From contig DYJD01000006.1 of the NCBI GenBank assembly GCA_020723325.1, forward strand, positions 79,465-143,464: a stretch of DNA of 64,000 nucleotides, in the 5' to 3' direction. Made by a program: the position numbers and the translations under genes. Under the pieces are notes generated by a model. It was given only the letters and a program-made list of their open reading frames with translations, did not search any database and was not told the DNA's origin. The DNA comes from Desulfosudis oleivorans. GTDB lineage: Bacteria; Desulfobacterota; Desulfobacteria; Desulfobacterales; SURF-7. Positions 17,475-27,497 of this stretch are shown here, piece by piece (the stretch's first letter is position 1; each line of letters starts with the position of its first letter).

Positions 17475-19112
17475 ATGCGCTTTTCAAAAAACAATGACGT
17501 CCTCGGAACCGCCAACCGCGGGAATCCCGCAGAATCCAGTCTTTGTACCCTTTGTCGCGCCGATTGCCAGGGTAAATGCGAGACCTGGTTGTCCAGCCTG
17601 GTAGGCCGGAAACTGCTTTATCCCAGGGATTTCGGTTTGGTGACAGCCGGCGCCAACAACACCACCCATGTGGGCGTGTCCTACAATTCCCTGCGTATCC
17701 AGGGTTATGCCTACGGCGCCCATGGTATTGCCAAGAACCTGTCAAAAGATCCGGATGATTGCATCTTTCCCAATGTGGACCTGACCACCGAATTCGGCTA
17801 TGAAATCAAAACCAAATCCAGAATTCCTTTGATGACCGGCGCCCTGGGCTCCACTTTTATCGCGGCGAAATACTGGGATTCGTTTGCCGTGGGCGGGGCC
17901 TTGATCGGTATTCCCATTGTTGTCGGTGAAAACGTGGTGGGTGTGGACAAGGAATCCACCATAACCAAAGGCAAAGTCACCAAATCGCCAGAACTGGATC
18001 GCCGGGTGGATACCTACCTGCGCTATTATGACGGCTACGGCGCTATCATCGTGCAAATGAACGTTGAAGACACGCGCAATGGCGTGGCCGAATACATTGC
18101 CGGCAAATACGGCGACAAATGCATCATCGAACTGAAATGGGGCCAAGGCGCCAAGGATATCGGCGGCGAAATCCAGGTGACCAGCCTGGAATACGCCCTC
18201 TTCCTGAAAAAGCGCGGCTACGTGGTTGACCCCAATCCGGAATTGCCCGAAGTTCAGGAAGCGTTCAAACAGGGCGCCATAAAATCCTTTGCCAGACACA
18301 GCCGCCTGGGCGGAACCAACCTGGATACGGTGGACCTGGTGCGTGAAGATTTCATGAAAAGCGTCGACTATCTGAGATCCCTCGGCTTCAAACGGATCTC
18401 CCTCAAAACCGGCTCCTACGGCATGGAAGAACTGGCCATGGCCATCAAATTCGCTTCGGATGCCAAGATGGATCTGCTCACCATCGACGGTTCCGGCGGC
18501 GGCACCGGCATGAGCCCCTGGAACATGATGCAAAGCTGGGGCGTTCCCTCCATCAACCTGCATTCCAAAGCCTATGAATACGCCAGCATCCTGGCAGCCA
18601 AGGGCCAAAGGGTGGTTGACCTGTCCTTTGCGGGCGGTTTTGCCCTGGAAGACAGCATCTTCAAGGGCCTGGCCCTGGGCGCGCCCTATACCAAATTGAT
18701 CTGCATGGGTCGCGCCATCATGGTTCCCGGCTTTTTGGGCGCCAATATCGAAGGTGTGCTGCATCCGGAGCGTAAGGAAAAACTCAACGGCAACTGGTCC
18801 GAACTGCCCAAGACCGTCAGCAGCATCGGCAACAACGCGGAAGAAATTTTTGCCTCCTATTTCGACGTTCAGAAAAAGGTCGGCAAAAATGAAATGAAAA
18901 ACATCCCCCTGGGTGCCATCGCCATTTGGACCATGGCTGATAAACTCTCCTGCGGCTTGCAGCAACTGATGGCCGGCGCCCGCAAATTTGCCGTAAAAGA
19001 AATCAGTCGCCGCGATATTTTCGCAGCCAACCGGGAAACCGCCAAAGAAACCGGCATTGCTCATATTGCCGACATCAATGATGAAACCGCCAAGAAAATC
19101 TTGAACAGCTAG
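17475..19112 (+). CDS. FMN-binding glutamate synthase family protein (GltB synthase domain)
   Basis: A 545-residue protein matching the FMN/synthase domain of glutamate synthase, which makes glutamate from 2-oxoglutarate and ammonia. Key segments are 'RRVDTYLRYYDGYGAIIVQMN', 'ELKWGQGAKDIGGEI', 'RISLKTGSYGMEELAMAIKF' and the FMN phosphate loop 'LLTIDGSGGGTGMSPWNMM'. An N-terminal cysteine cluster (CTLCRADCQGKC, residues ~24-35) could bind an Fe-S centre and is typical of stand-alone archaeal-type forms. ATG 17475 follows AAGGAGAA. Transcription probably depends on the ANTAR leader at 17334-17431. The amidotransferase at 15267 likely channels ammonia to it; the electron donor (ferredoxin or NADPH) is not clear. 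Confidence 0.87.
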   Translation: MRFSKNNDVLGTANRGNPAESSLCTLCRADCQGKCETWLSSLVGRKLLYPRDFGLVTAGANNTTHVGVSYNSLRIQGYAYGAHGIAKNLSKDPDDCIFPNVDLTTEFGYEIKTKSRIPLMTGALGSTFIAAKYWDSFAVGGALIGIPIVVGENVVGVDKESTITKGKVTKSPELDRRVDTYLRYYDGYGAIIVQMNVEDTRNGVAEYIAGKYGDKCIIELKWGQGAKDIGGEIQVTSLEYALFLKKRGYVVDPNPELPEVQEAFKQGAIKSFARHSRLGGTNLDTVDLVREDFMKSVDYLRSLGFKRISLKTGSYGMEELAMAIKFASDAKMDLLTIDGSGGGTGMSPWNMMQSWGVPSINLHSKAYEYASILAAKGQRVVDLSFAGGFALEDSIFKGLALGAPYTKLICMGRAIMVPGFLGANIEGVLHPERKEKLNGNWSELPKTVSSIGNNAEEIFASYFDVQKKVGKNEMKNIPLGAIAIWTMADKLSCGLQQLMAGARKFAVKEISRRDIFAANRETAKETGIAHIADINDETAKKILNS

Positions 19113-19128
19113 TATTTACTTTCAAGAC

Positions 19129-19180
19129 GAATGCGTAAATAAGGCCTTCCGAGTCCGTCTTGGAAGGCCTTATGCATTCA
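19129..19180. terminator. Bidirectional terminator
   Basis: AAGGCCTTCC (19141-19150) pairs perfectly with GGAAGGCCTT (19162-19171) and the helix extends outward (GAATGC.. / ..GCATTC). It lies between the convergent glutamate synthase and KaiC-like fusion genes. Confidence 0.7.
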
Positions 19181-19200
19181 AAGGGTCGGCCTGGATCACT

Positions 19201-20502
19201 TTATTTAATTTTTATCCACAAAATTTTAGCAGTCTGTGTTCCCATATTCTTCCATTGGGAAGGTGTTTCTGCCGTCAGATATATGGTATCCCCTGCCTGC
19301 ATTTCATAATCCTTATTCTTGATGGTGACCTGTAGCACGCCTTCCATTACATAGCCCAGTTCCTCGCCCTTGTGCACAAAGAAATGGGCGGGCAATTTCT
19401 TTTTAACCGGAATCTGAATCAAATAGGGCTCGACTTTGCCGTCAAAGTCCGGGGCGATGAGCAGTTCGCCTTTGATGCTGCCTTTGGGCACATCGGTAAA
19501 ATTAATGGCGACCCCATCATTCTTTGAAAATACAATGCGCTTGCGGGCTTCGTTTTTCCCGTGGAAAAATGAGCTTACTGAAACCGATAAATTCTCGGCC
19601 ATTTTTAACAAGGCGGGCAAGGACGGGTAGATCTGATTGCTCTCCACCTGGGAAATGGTGCTGGGTGTCACGCCGATCATGCCGGCCAATTCTTTTTGGG
19701 AAAGCCCCTGCTTTTGCCGAATGGTCTTGATTCTGTGACCCAATTCATAACCGTCAACAACATGTCCGCCTTTTTCAAAACCGATTTCATGGCCTTGGCT
19801 GTAATATTGAAAAGGCTCGTTCAGGGTCGCGGGGTCGCGTTTTTCAGCTTTCAGAATCGTAAGGGTGGATTTGCCCCGCTTAATGGAAAGATCTACAGCC
19901 ACCTGGGCGATCTGGTTGATATGCGCCTTTAACCGACCGGAATGGGCTCCCTTTTCAATGATCCAATAGGCGATGGTATCCAGCTCATAAAGCCGGGGAC
20001 AGGAACGTGAATAAAATTTCAGTACATGCTCCTCACCTTCCCATAAATCCTGCATGCCGGTGAGGCTTTCAATGACAAAACGCACATCACCGGACATGGT
20101 TTTGTGCAGACCGTATATGGCTTCGGCGACTTTTTCCGGTTTCCAAGGTTCATTCACCTTGATGACCTGATAAGGCCACTGGGCCCCGTCTTTTTCATAA
20201 AATTTATTAAAAATTTCCGAATTGTCGCCCTTGCCGTTGGTAAAACAGTCTAAAATCGTCAAATTTTGATTTTCCGCCAATGGTCCGAGTTTTTCCAGCA
20301 GGTTTTTGGGGGAACGATCAAAACTGACATAAATGATCGGTTTGTTCTGGACCTGGGACTCCTTGATGAAATTCATGCAAAACACGGCTGCCAAACTTCC
20401 GGCATCATCATACCAGATTACATTGTCGCCGATGTAAAGGCCGCCCAGCAACTGGTCCAATTGGCCGACCCCTGAAGACACGCGTTTTTTTTTATCCGGC
20501 AT
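19201..20502 (-). CDS. KaiC-like domain / XRE HTH / cupin fusion regulator
   Basis: A 433-residue three-part protein. Residues ~5-235 resemble a KaiC/RadA-type ATPase ('VSSGVGQLDQLLGGLYIGDNVIW', 'KPIIYVSFDRSPKNLLEKL', 'VRFVIESLTGMQDLW'). The Walker A position reads 'YDDAGSLAAV' with no GK[ST], so ATP hydrolysis is unlikely. Residues ~250-310 are an XRE helix-turn-helix ('IRQKQGLSQKELAGMIGVTPSTISQVE') and ~350-430 a cupin ('HFFVHKGEELGYVMEGVLQV', 'AGDTIYL'). HTH plus cupin is the common one-component regulator layout; a pseudo-KaiC in front is unusual. The HNH nuclease gene lies 11 bp upstream on the same strand. The effector and target genes are unknown. Confidence 0.85.
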   Translation of the reverse strand: MPDKKKRVSSGVGQLDQLLGGLYIGDNVIWYDDAGSLAAVFCMNFIKESQVQNKPIIYVSFDRSPKNLLEKLGPLAENQNLTILDCFTNGKGDNSEIFNKFYEKDGAQWPYQVIKVNEPWKPEKVAEAIYGLHKTMSGDVRFVIESLTGMQDLWEGEEHVLKFYSRSCPRLYELDTIAYWIIEKGAHSGRLKAHINQIAQVAVDLSIKRGKSTLTILKAEKRDPATLNEPFQYYSQGHEIGFEKGGHVVDGYELGHRIKTIRQKQGLSQKELAGMIGVTPSTISQVESNQIYPSLPALLKMAENLSVSVSSFFHGKNEARKRIVFSKNDGVAINFTDVPKGSIKGELLIAPDFDGKVEPYLIQIPVKKKLPAHFFVHKGEELGYVMEGVLQVTIKNKDYEMQAGDTIYLTAETPSQWKNMGTQTAKILWIKIK

Positions 20503-20513
20503 TTTTACATCCT

Positions 20514-21020
20514 TTACCGGAAACAGATGTCCTGCAACAGATCATCTATTCCAAGTCGCATCAATCGAATTCTGATGAATTCTGAAATGGTGGGTTGGCG
20601 GGGCTTGATGTTCAAGGCCATGCCCGCTTCCCGGGGGGTTCTGCCGCCCTTTTTGCTGTTGCAGAGCCGACAGCAGGCCACACAATTTTCAAAAGTGGAA
20701 GCGCCCCCCTGCAGCTTTGGAATAATGTGATCAACGGTCAGCTCCGGGGTTTGGATGCGGCAATAGGCGCAGGTAAACCCGTCGCGGATCAGAACGTGTT
20801 TTTTGCTGAAAGGCACCTTGTTGCGGTAGATTGTGCGGATGAATTTCACCAGCTTCATGACCGAAGGAATTTTAATATGGAGTCCTTCAACATTTCGGAT
20901 GATTTTTTCAGAATAACTCAGGACTTCCACCTTGTCATTGATCATCAGGCGCATGGCCCGCTTCCAATCCACAAGATTGAGAAAAGAATAATCGGCATTC
21001 AACAAAACACATGGCGGCAT
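20514..21020 (-). CDS. HNH endonuclease family protein
   Basis: A 168-residue protein. The N-terminus 'VLLNADYSFLNLVDWKRAMRLMINDKVEVL' is the segment found in stand-alone bacterial HNH proteins of the McrA-like type. The nuclease core has CAYC near 90, 'VDHIIPKLQGG' (the HH motif) near 103 and 'CRLCNSKK' near 123; the two CxxC pairs would hold a structural zinc. Such genes are common single copies outside restriction loci and their DNA target is unknown. It sits 15 bp after a small lipoprotein gene and 11 bp before the KaiC-like fusion, in one likely transcript. Confidence 0.9.
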   Translation of the reverse strand: MPPCVLLNADYSFLNLVDWKRAMRLMINDKVEVLSYSEKIIRNVEGLHIKIPSVMKLVKFIRTIYRNKVPFSKKHVLIRDGFTCAYCRIQTPELTVDHIIPKLQGGASTFENCVACCRLCNSKKGGRTPREAGMALNIKPRQPTISEFIRIRLMRLGIDDLLQDICFR

Positions 21021-21035
21021 GTTTTTCCCCTCTCA

Positions 21036-21359
21036 TCAGGGCGTCATGAGATGCATAAAAACATCGCCCTTGTCCACCACATCATCATATTTATCCTCAT
21101 ACCACTCCACCAGTTGCATTTCCTGGTCAAAAACAAAATAAAAGGCGGTCCCCACCGCTGCATCGTCCACTAAATAATATTTCATGTAAAAGCGGTCATC
21201 CCCTTTTTTGCCGGACCATTCGGCCTTATCTAAGATATCAACCAATTCGGCCCGGGTCATGCCGATCCGAATGTGGCGTAATGCTTTTTGGGATGAATAG
21301 GCAGCGCAGCCCATAACCAAGAGGCTGATTATAACGATGATAATCTTTTTTGCTTTCAT
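21036..21359 (-). CDS. Small SmpA/OmlA-like lipoprotein
   Basis: A 107-residue protein with a lipoprotein signal peptide (IIIVIISLLVMGC, lipidated Cys18). The mature part contains 'LRHIRIGMTRAELVDIL', the 'I..GMT..EV...LG' pattern of the SmpA/OmlA (BamE-like) fold. The following 'FYMKYYLVDDAAVGTAFYFVFD' gives the beta strands. It lies downstream of the acyl-CoA synthetase and upstream of the HNH gene on the same strand. A genuine BamE role is not shown, since many small lipoproteins share the fold. Confidence 0.75.
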   Translation of the reverse strand: MKAKKIIIVIISLLVMGCAAYSSQKALRHIRIGMTRAELVDILDKAEWSGKKGDDRFYMKYYLVDDAAVGTAFYFVFDQEMQLVEWYEDKYDDVVDKGDVFMHLMTP

Positions 21360-21425
21360 AATTTTCTATTCCAAATCATTTTGATATTGTCGGCAGAGCG
21401 GTTCCGACAATTTACATTTTAATCC

Positions 21426-23213
21426 TTAAGCTTCATTGTACATGGCATCCAGCATGTTTTTATATTTTTCCTCAACGATGTTACGACGCACTTTCATGGT
21501 GGGGGTCAGCTCACCGGTTTCAACCGTCAAGGGACTGGGTAAAATCGTGAATTTTTTTATGGTCTCAAAACGTGCCAAACGACCATTGGCTCCATCCACT
21601 GCCCGCTGAATTTCAGCTTTCAGGGCATCCAGCTTTATCAAATCGGCAAAGACCATCTCCCCATAACCGTTTGCCAAGGCCCAGGTTTTTAGATTCTCAG
21701 GGGAGAGCGACAATAAGGCCGTCAAATAATTCCTGCGATCTCCATGGACCATGGCCAATTCTATGAGCGGATGATCCATGATCAAATTCTCAATATTGGA
21801 AGGTGTGACGTTTTTGCCGCCCGAAGTGACGATGATTTCCTTTTTGCGACCGGTAATCCATAAATAGCCGTCCGCATCGATCCTGCCCAGATCACCGGTA
21901 TATATCCAGCCGTCCGCAGTCAGGGTTTTCTGGTTCAACTCCGGTTGATTCAAATAGCCTGGAAACACAATGTCGCCTTTTACCATGACTTCTCCGTCGG
22001 CGGCGATTTTCAGCTCAACCCCGGGCAAGGCCCGCCCCACGGATCCAAAACGATAGGCCTTGGGTGTACAGACCGTACAAAAACAGGAGACTTCGGTTTG
22101 CCCGTATCCTTCCAAAACCAGCATCCCGCAAGCATGAAAAAACTCAAGGATCTCCTTTGAGATGGGCGCTGACGAAGATAAAAAATAGCGTACCCGGCCG
22201 CCGAAAATTTTCCGGATTTTCTGAAACACCAATTTATCCGCCAGTCCATATTGCATTTGCAACCAAAAGGGAACCATCAGATTTTCCTGCTTTTTCCGGC
22301 TGACGGTGCGACCCACGCCTTCGGCCCAGGCAAACAGTGCGCGTTTCAAAGCCGGTGCATTTTTGACTTCGGAGCGAATCCGGGCATAGGCTTTTTCAAA
22401 AATGCGCGGGACACTGCCGAAAAAAGTCGGCTGAATTTCGATGATATCATCCAAGATGCGTGTAATGTCCTGAACGTAGGCGGCCGTAATTCCGCGCCAA
22501 ATCCGCATGTACTGGCCGGCCACACGTTCACCCACATGGGCGAGTGGCAAAAAAAACATCATCATGTTGCCCAGGATTTCATTCGGGATCAAGGCCGTGG
22601 CCTTTAATTCTGAAAGAATATTTTTATGGGTCAGACAAGCACCCTTGGGTGGACCGGTGGTGCCGGAAGTATAGATAATAATCGCCACATCTTCAGGCCG
22701 GATCCGCTTTTCAGCGCGTTTCACCAATTCAGGGTCCTGCTGTAGAACTTCTGCGCCTCTTACCATCAGATCATTCAGCAGAATGGCATTGGGCTGCCTG
22801 CTTGGCCCTTCCCAAACAACAATCTGCCGCAACCGATCCAGTTTTCCCAAATAGGGTTCCAGCTTTTCCAATTGCTGATCATTTTCCACAAACAGCATGG
22901 TTGAGCCCGAATCCTCCAGGATATAGGCCGACTGCTCTCCTGATAAGGTTTGATAGATACCGACGCTTGCGCCGCCGCTGCACAGCACCGCCAAATCCGT
23001 AAGGGTCCACTCCAAGCGGGTGTTGCCCAATATGGAAACCGCCTCACCGGCTTTAACACCCAGGGAAATCAGGCCTGCGGCAATTTGATCCACCTGCTCC
23101 TCCACCGCCCCCCAGGTCACCGGTTGCCACTTTCCGTTTTTCTTGCAAAGGAACCCGGCCTTTTCCCGGTCCACCCGGCAGCGCTGTCGAACCATCTCGG
23201 CTAGATGCTGCAT
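21426..23213 (-). CDS. Long-chain acyl-CoA synthetase (AMP-binding)
   Basis: Activates a fatty acid to its CoA thioester with ATP. The phosphate loop 'IIYTSGTTGPPKG' is near residue 185, 'LEGYGQTEVSC' marks the acyl-adenylate pocket, and 'YTGDLGRIDADGYLWITGRKKEIIVTSGG' contains the hinge and conserved Asp/Arg. The family is the FAA1/FadD15 type. ATG 23213 follows AGGAGAAGGG; the open frame continues 66 bases upstream but without a signal. At 595 residues the length is standard. A likely sigma-70 promoter for the divergent Nudix gene lies 140 bp upstream. Confidence 0.92.
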   Translation of the reverse strand: MQHLAEMVRQRCRVDREKAGFLCKKNGKWQPVTWGAVEEQVDQIAAGLISLGVKAGEAVSILGNTRLEWTLTDLAVLCSGGASVGIYQTLSGEQSAYILEDSGSTMLFVENDQQLEKLEPYLGKLDRLRQIVVWEGPSRQPNAILLNDLMVRGAEVLQQDPELVKRAEKRIRPEDVAIIIYTSGTTGPPKGACLTHKNILSELKATALIPNEILGNMMMFFLPLAHVGERVAGQYMRIWRGITAAYVQDITRILDDIIEIQPTFFGSVPRIFEKAYARIRSEVKNAPALKRALFAWAEGVGRTVSRKKQENLMVPFWLQMQYGLADKLVFQKIRKIFGGRVRYFLSSSAPISKEILEFFHACGMLVLEGYGQTEVSCFCTVCTPKAYRFGSVGRALPGVELKIAADGEVMVKGDIVFPGYLNQPELNQKTLTADGWIYTGDLGRIDADGYLWITGRKKEIIVTSGGKNVTPSNIENLIMDHPLIELAMVHGDRRNYLTALLSLSPENLKTWALANGYGEMVFADLIKLDALKAEIQRAVDGANGRLARFETIKKFTILPSPLTVETGELTPTMKVRRNIVEEKYKNMLDAMYNEA

Positions 23214-23352
23214 CCCTTCTCCTGATGTTAATTTTCCGACTAAAAATGATATAAAATGGATTTTCATCAGATAAATCACAAACCGGCCTGGACGTCAAAT
23301 GGGATTCAGCGATTCGAATAACCATAAAAATTGCTGATCAATTCGGGCGCTC

Positions 23353-23382
23353 TTGACGGGTTGTGTACTGATCCCGTATAGT
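23353..23382 (+). promoter_or_regulatory. Sigma-70-type promoter of the Nudix gene
   Basis: TTGACG (23353-23358) and TATAGT (23377-23382) are 18 bp apart, close to the consensus -35/-10. Transcription would start near 23389, just upstream of ATG 23411, which argues against the GTG at 23381 as the start codon. Confidence 0.55.
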
Positions 23383-23410
23383 GCCGCAACATGAGTCCTG
23401 GAAAAACCAT

Positions 23411-24268
23411 ATGGAACACCGGGCAGCCGGCGTTCTCAACCGCAAGCCACACCATATGTTGCCATCTTTTATCAGCACTGCCGAATTGATCCGCAGCATC
23501 AGCACCCGGCTCGATAGGCATGTTGGCGCGCCGGATTTTTTTTCAGCAGAACATGCGGACATGACAATTTCCTCGGCAGTCCTTTTTCTCTTGGGACTGC
23601 ATGGCGGGGAGCCTTGTCTGATTCTCAACAAGCGCTCCCAAAATGTGCGCCAGCCAGGGGATCTTTGTTGCCCGGGCGGCGGCATTCATCCCCGTTTGGA
23701 TCCGTTCCTTGCCAAACTCCTTGGGCTCCCTTTCCTTGCCCTTGGAGCCTGGCCGTCCTGGAAGAATTGGCGCAAGCACCATCCTGAAAAGGCCCGGCGC
23801 TTATCGATTATGCTGGCCGCCGCTCTGCGGGAGGGCTTTGAGGAAATGCGCGTGAACCCCCTTGGCGTTCGCTTTCTAGGCCAATTGCCACCGGAACATC
23901 TGGTGATGTTCCACCGCCTGATTTTCCCGTTGGTGGGCTGGATCACCCATCAACATCGATTTTTCCCCAATGGGGAAGTGGAAAAAATCATCTTTATCCC
24001 CATGCGCGCGCTTTTAAATCCTGATCGGTATTGCAGGCTGTATCTGCGCTTTGAGAACGCACCGGGGATTCATGCCGGGGCAGAGGAGATGACATTTCCC
24101 GGTTTTGTTCATCAGGATCAGAAAGGCACCGAGTACCTCTGGGGCGCCACCTATCGCATCACCATACGTTTTCTGGAAACGGCATTCGGTTTTCAGCCGC
24201 CGCCGCCGGCTGCACTACCCCTGGTTCAGGGCCTTTTGAATCAAAGATATTTGCAGGGGACTACATGA
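23411..24268 (+). CDS. Nudix hydrolase with an interrupted Nudix box
   Basis: Resembles CoA/nucleotide pyrophosphatases: 'CLILNKRSQNVRQPGDLCCPGGGIHP' is followed by the catalytic helix 'AALREGFEEMRV', whose REGFEE glutamates bind Mg2+. In a standard Nudix box about ten residues join GG to the helix; here a stretch of roughly 45 residues rich in Leu/Trp (PFLAKLLGLPFLALGAW and on) intervenes. The N-terminal 'RSQNVRQPGD' element is typical of the CoA-hydrolysing group. ATG 23411 is used because the probable promoter at 23353-23382 excludes earlier starts. It is followed 30 bp later by DUF2889. The substrate is predicted only from the family. Confidence 0.8.
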   Translation: MEHRAAGVLNRKPHHMLPSFISTAELIRSISTRLDRHVGAPDFFSAEHADMTISSAVLFLLGLHGGEPCLILNKRSQNVRQPGDLCCPGGGIHPRLDPFLAKLLGLPFLALGAWPSWKNWRKHHPEKARRLSIMLAAALREGFEEMRVNPLGVRFLGQLPPEHLVMFHRLIFPLVGWITHQHRFFPNGEVEKIIFIPMRALLNPDRYCRLYLRFENAPGIHAGAEEMTFPGFVHQDQKGTEYLWGATYRITIRFLETAFGFQPPPPAALPLVQGLLNQRYLQGTT

Positions 24269-24298
24269 TCCATCTACTCATAAAAATAAGGAGTTCAC

Positions 24299-24880
24299 AT
24301 GCATATTGACCAGCCCATTCCAGGCGAAAAAATTCACACGCGTAAAATCGATATTTCCACGTACGCCCATGGCGATAAAAGCATCATCGTTGAGGGCATT
24401 TTGCAGGATGATCGGCTCAAGCCCTATTACCGCATCAGCGGCGAAAAGCATCCGCCCCACACCGTGCACCGCATGATCATCCGCATGCACATTGAGGGAG
24501 ACGAACTGCGCATCAAGGAGATTGAATCCCGGTTGGATGACTTTCCCCAGGCAGATTGCCCCCAGGCAGCGGTCAGCCTGAATCAAATCAATGGATGGCG
24601 TATCGCTCCGGGTTTTACCCAAAGAATAAAAGAACTGTTGAGCGGCAAAAACGGCTGTGCCCATTTGACCGCCCTGCTGCTGGCCATGGCGCCCGCCGCT
24701 GTTCAGGGATACTGGAGCAACCGCGCCCAAAAGCCCCAAGATAAAAATATTTCAAAGGAAATCATGAATCAATTCTTAATCGATACTTGCTGGGTCTGGC
24801 GTCGGGAAGGCCACCTGGCCCAAAAAATCCTGGAAACGGCCGCTGATTCGTCCAGCGCCCCTTTGAACAAAACCGATTGA
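24299..24880 (+). CDS. DUF2889 family protein
   Basis: A 193-residue soluble protein recognised by the DUF2889 layout: an N-terminal beta-rich part ('HTRKIDISTYAHGDKSIIVEGILQDDR'), then 'MIIRMHIEGDELRIKEIESRL', then a helical 'CAHLTALLLAMAPAAVQGYW'. Members often sit beside acyl-CoA or aromatic-acid genes, but no activity is established. AAGGAG lies eight bases before the ATG. It probably shares the Nudix transcript and converges on mtgA, leaving 20 bp between stops. Confidence 0.85.
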   Translation: MHIDQPIPGEKIHTRKIDISTYAHGDKSIIVEGILQDDRLKPYYRISGEKHPPHTVHRMIIRMHIEGDELRIKEIESRLDDFPQADCPQAAVSLNQINGWRIAPGFTQRIKELLSGKNGCAHLTALLLAMAPAAVQGYWSNRAQKPQDKNISKEIMNQFLIDTCWVWRREGHLAQKILETAADSSSAPLNKTD

Positions 24881-24900
24881 TCGGCGGCTGTTCTTCGTCT

Positions 24901-25659
24901 TTACTTCAGCATAGCCGGATTCAACTCTGTAATTCCGGACAGCAGCGCCATCTGCCTGCCGATCCAGTGCATTCTTTGCAGGACATAGGCAGAGGGATTG
25001 CGGGCTTTCAGGCGCCGCGGGTTCGGCAAAACTGCTGCCAAAAGTGCGGCATCCTCTCTTGTCAGGGCTTGGGCGGAACGTTTGCCGATTAATTTTTGCG
25101 AGGCCGCCTGTACACCATAAACGCCGTCGCCGAACTCCACGATGTTCAAATATACCTCCAAAATCCGTTTCTTACTCCATAGCAGTTCCAAAAGAACCGT
25201 GAAATAGGCTTCAATGCCCTTGCGCAAATAATTTCTGCCCGGCCATAGGAATAAATTTTTGGCCACTTGCTGGCTGATGGTGCTGGCGCCCCGCAGGCGG
25301 CCGCGTTTCTTTTTCTTGGTGACCACATCAGAAATGGATTTGAAATCAAAGCCCCGATGGTTCATGAATTTTTGATCTTCGGCCGCCACCACCGCCAGCT
25401 TGATCGCGGGAGAAATCAATTTCCAATCCACCCAGCGATAGTGGATGTCGATTTTCTTTTCACGATCCAACAAGCCTTTGATATATTTTTGTACCATAAA
25501 AGCGCTGGTGGGCGGCGGCCACCAGCGCAGGCAGAGCACTGCCAGGATGGAAAAAGCAACGGCAGCAGCGATCAGCCGGTTTACAACGCGAAGCATCTTC
25601 ACCGCACCCGTTTTCCAGCGACTTTGTTTTTGAGGCCGTTCTTCATTGTGCCTGCGCAT
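24901..25659 (-). CDS. mtgA: Monofunctional peptidoglycan glycosyltransferase
   Basis: GT51 enzyme that polymerises lipid II glycan strands at the outer face of the inner membrane. A single N-terminal membrane helix (LIAAAVAFSILAVLCLRW, ~30-47) anchors the catalytic domain. The catalytic Glu lies in 'VAAEDQKFMNHRGFDFKSI'; 'GASTISQQVAKNLFLW' and 'RKGIEAYFTVLLELLWSKKRILEVYLNIVEFGDGVYG' supply the other conserved motifs including the second Glu. There is no transpeptidase domain. Length, 252 residues, is normal. It lies alone on the minus strand. Confidence 0.93.
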   Translation of the reverse strand: MRRHNEERPQKQSRWKTGAVKMLRVVNRLIAAAVAFSILAVLCLRWWPPPTSAFMVQKYIKGLLDREKKIDIHYRWVDWKLISPAIKLAVVAAEDQKFMNHRGFDFKSISDVVTKKKKRGRLRGASTISQQVAKNLFLWPGRNYLRKGIEAYFTVLLELLWSKKRILEVYLNIVEFGDGVYGVQAASQKLIGKRSAQALTREDAALLAAVLPNPRRLKARNPSAYVLQRMHWIGRQMALLSGITELNPAMLK

Positions 25660-25912
25660 GGGCGTTTACAATCCATTTCCGTGATAATGCTCCCGGCGGT
25701 GTGTATAAACCAGCCGCCCGCTTGAAAACCATTGAACCATGCCACACAATTATCAAAGGAGCAATTCTGAAACAACTGGATGAAAAGCATTTCCCGGACA
25801 CCCACGGAAACCGTCCAAAGGTAAATCATGCTTTGACTAATGAATTGTTTCAGGGTATTTATTTTACACTACCTGCCTGATTCACTTAACCATTCAATTC
25901 GTGAGGTGGCCC

Positions 25913-27497
<1,585 letters not shown>

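Noticed and set aside
17742..19064. A 440-codon antisense frame inside the FMN glutamate synthase gene
   Set aside because: It mirrors the codon structure of a strongly supported gene; His/Gly/Phe-rich composition is typical of a shadow frame in GC-rich DNA.
25599..25829. A 76-codon minus-strand frame upstream of mtgA
   Set aside because: Overlaps the mtgA start in another frame and has no ribosome-binding site; the spacer to the GAF gene looks like promoter DNA.
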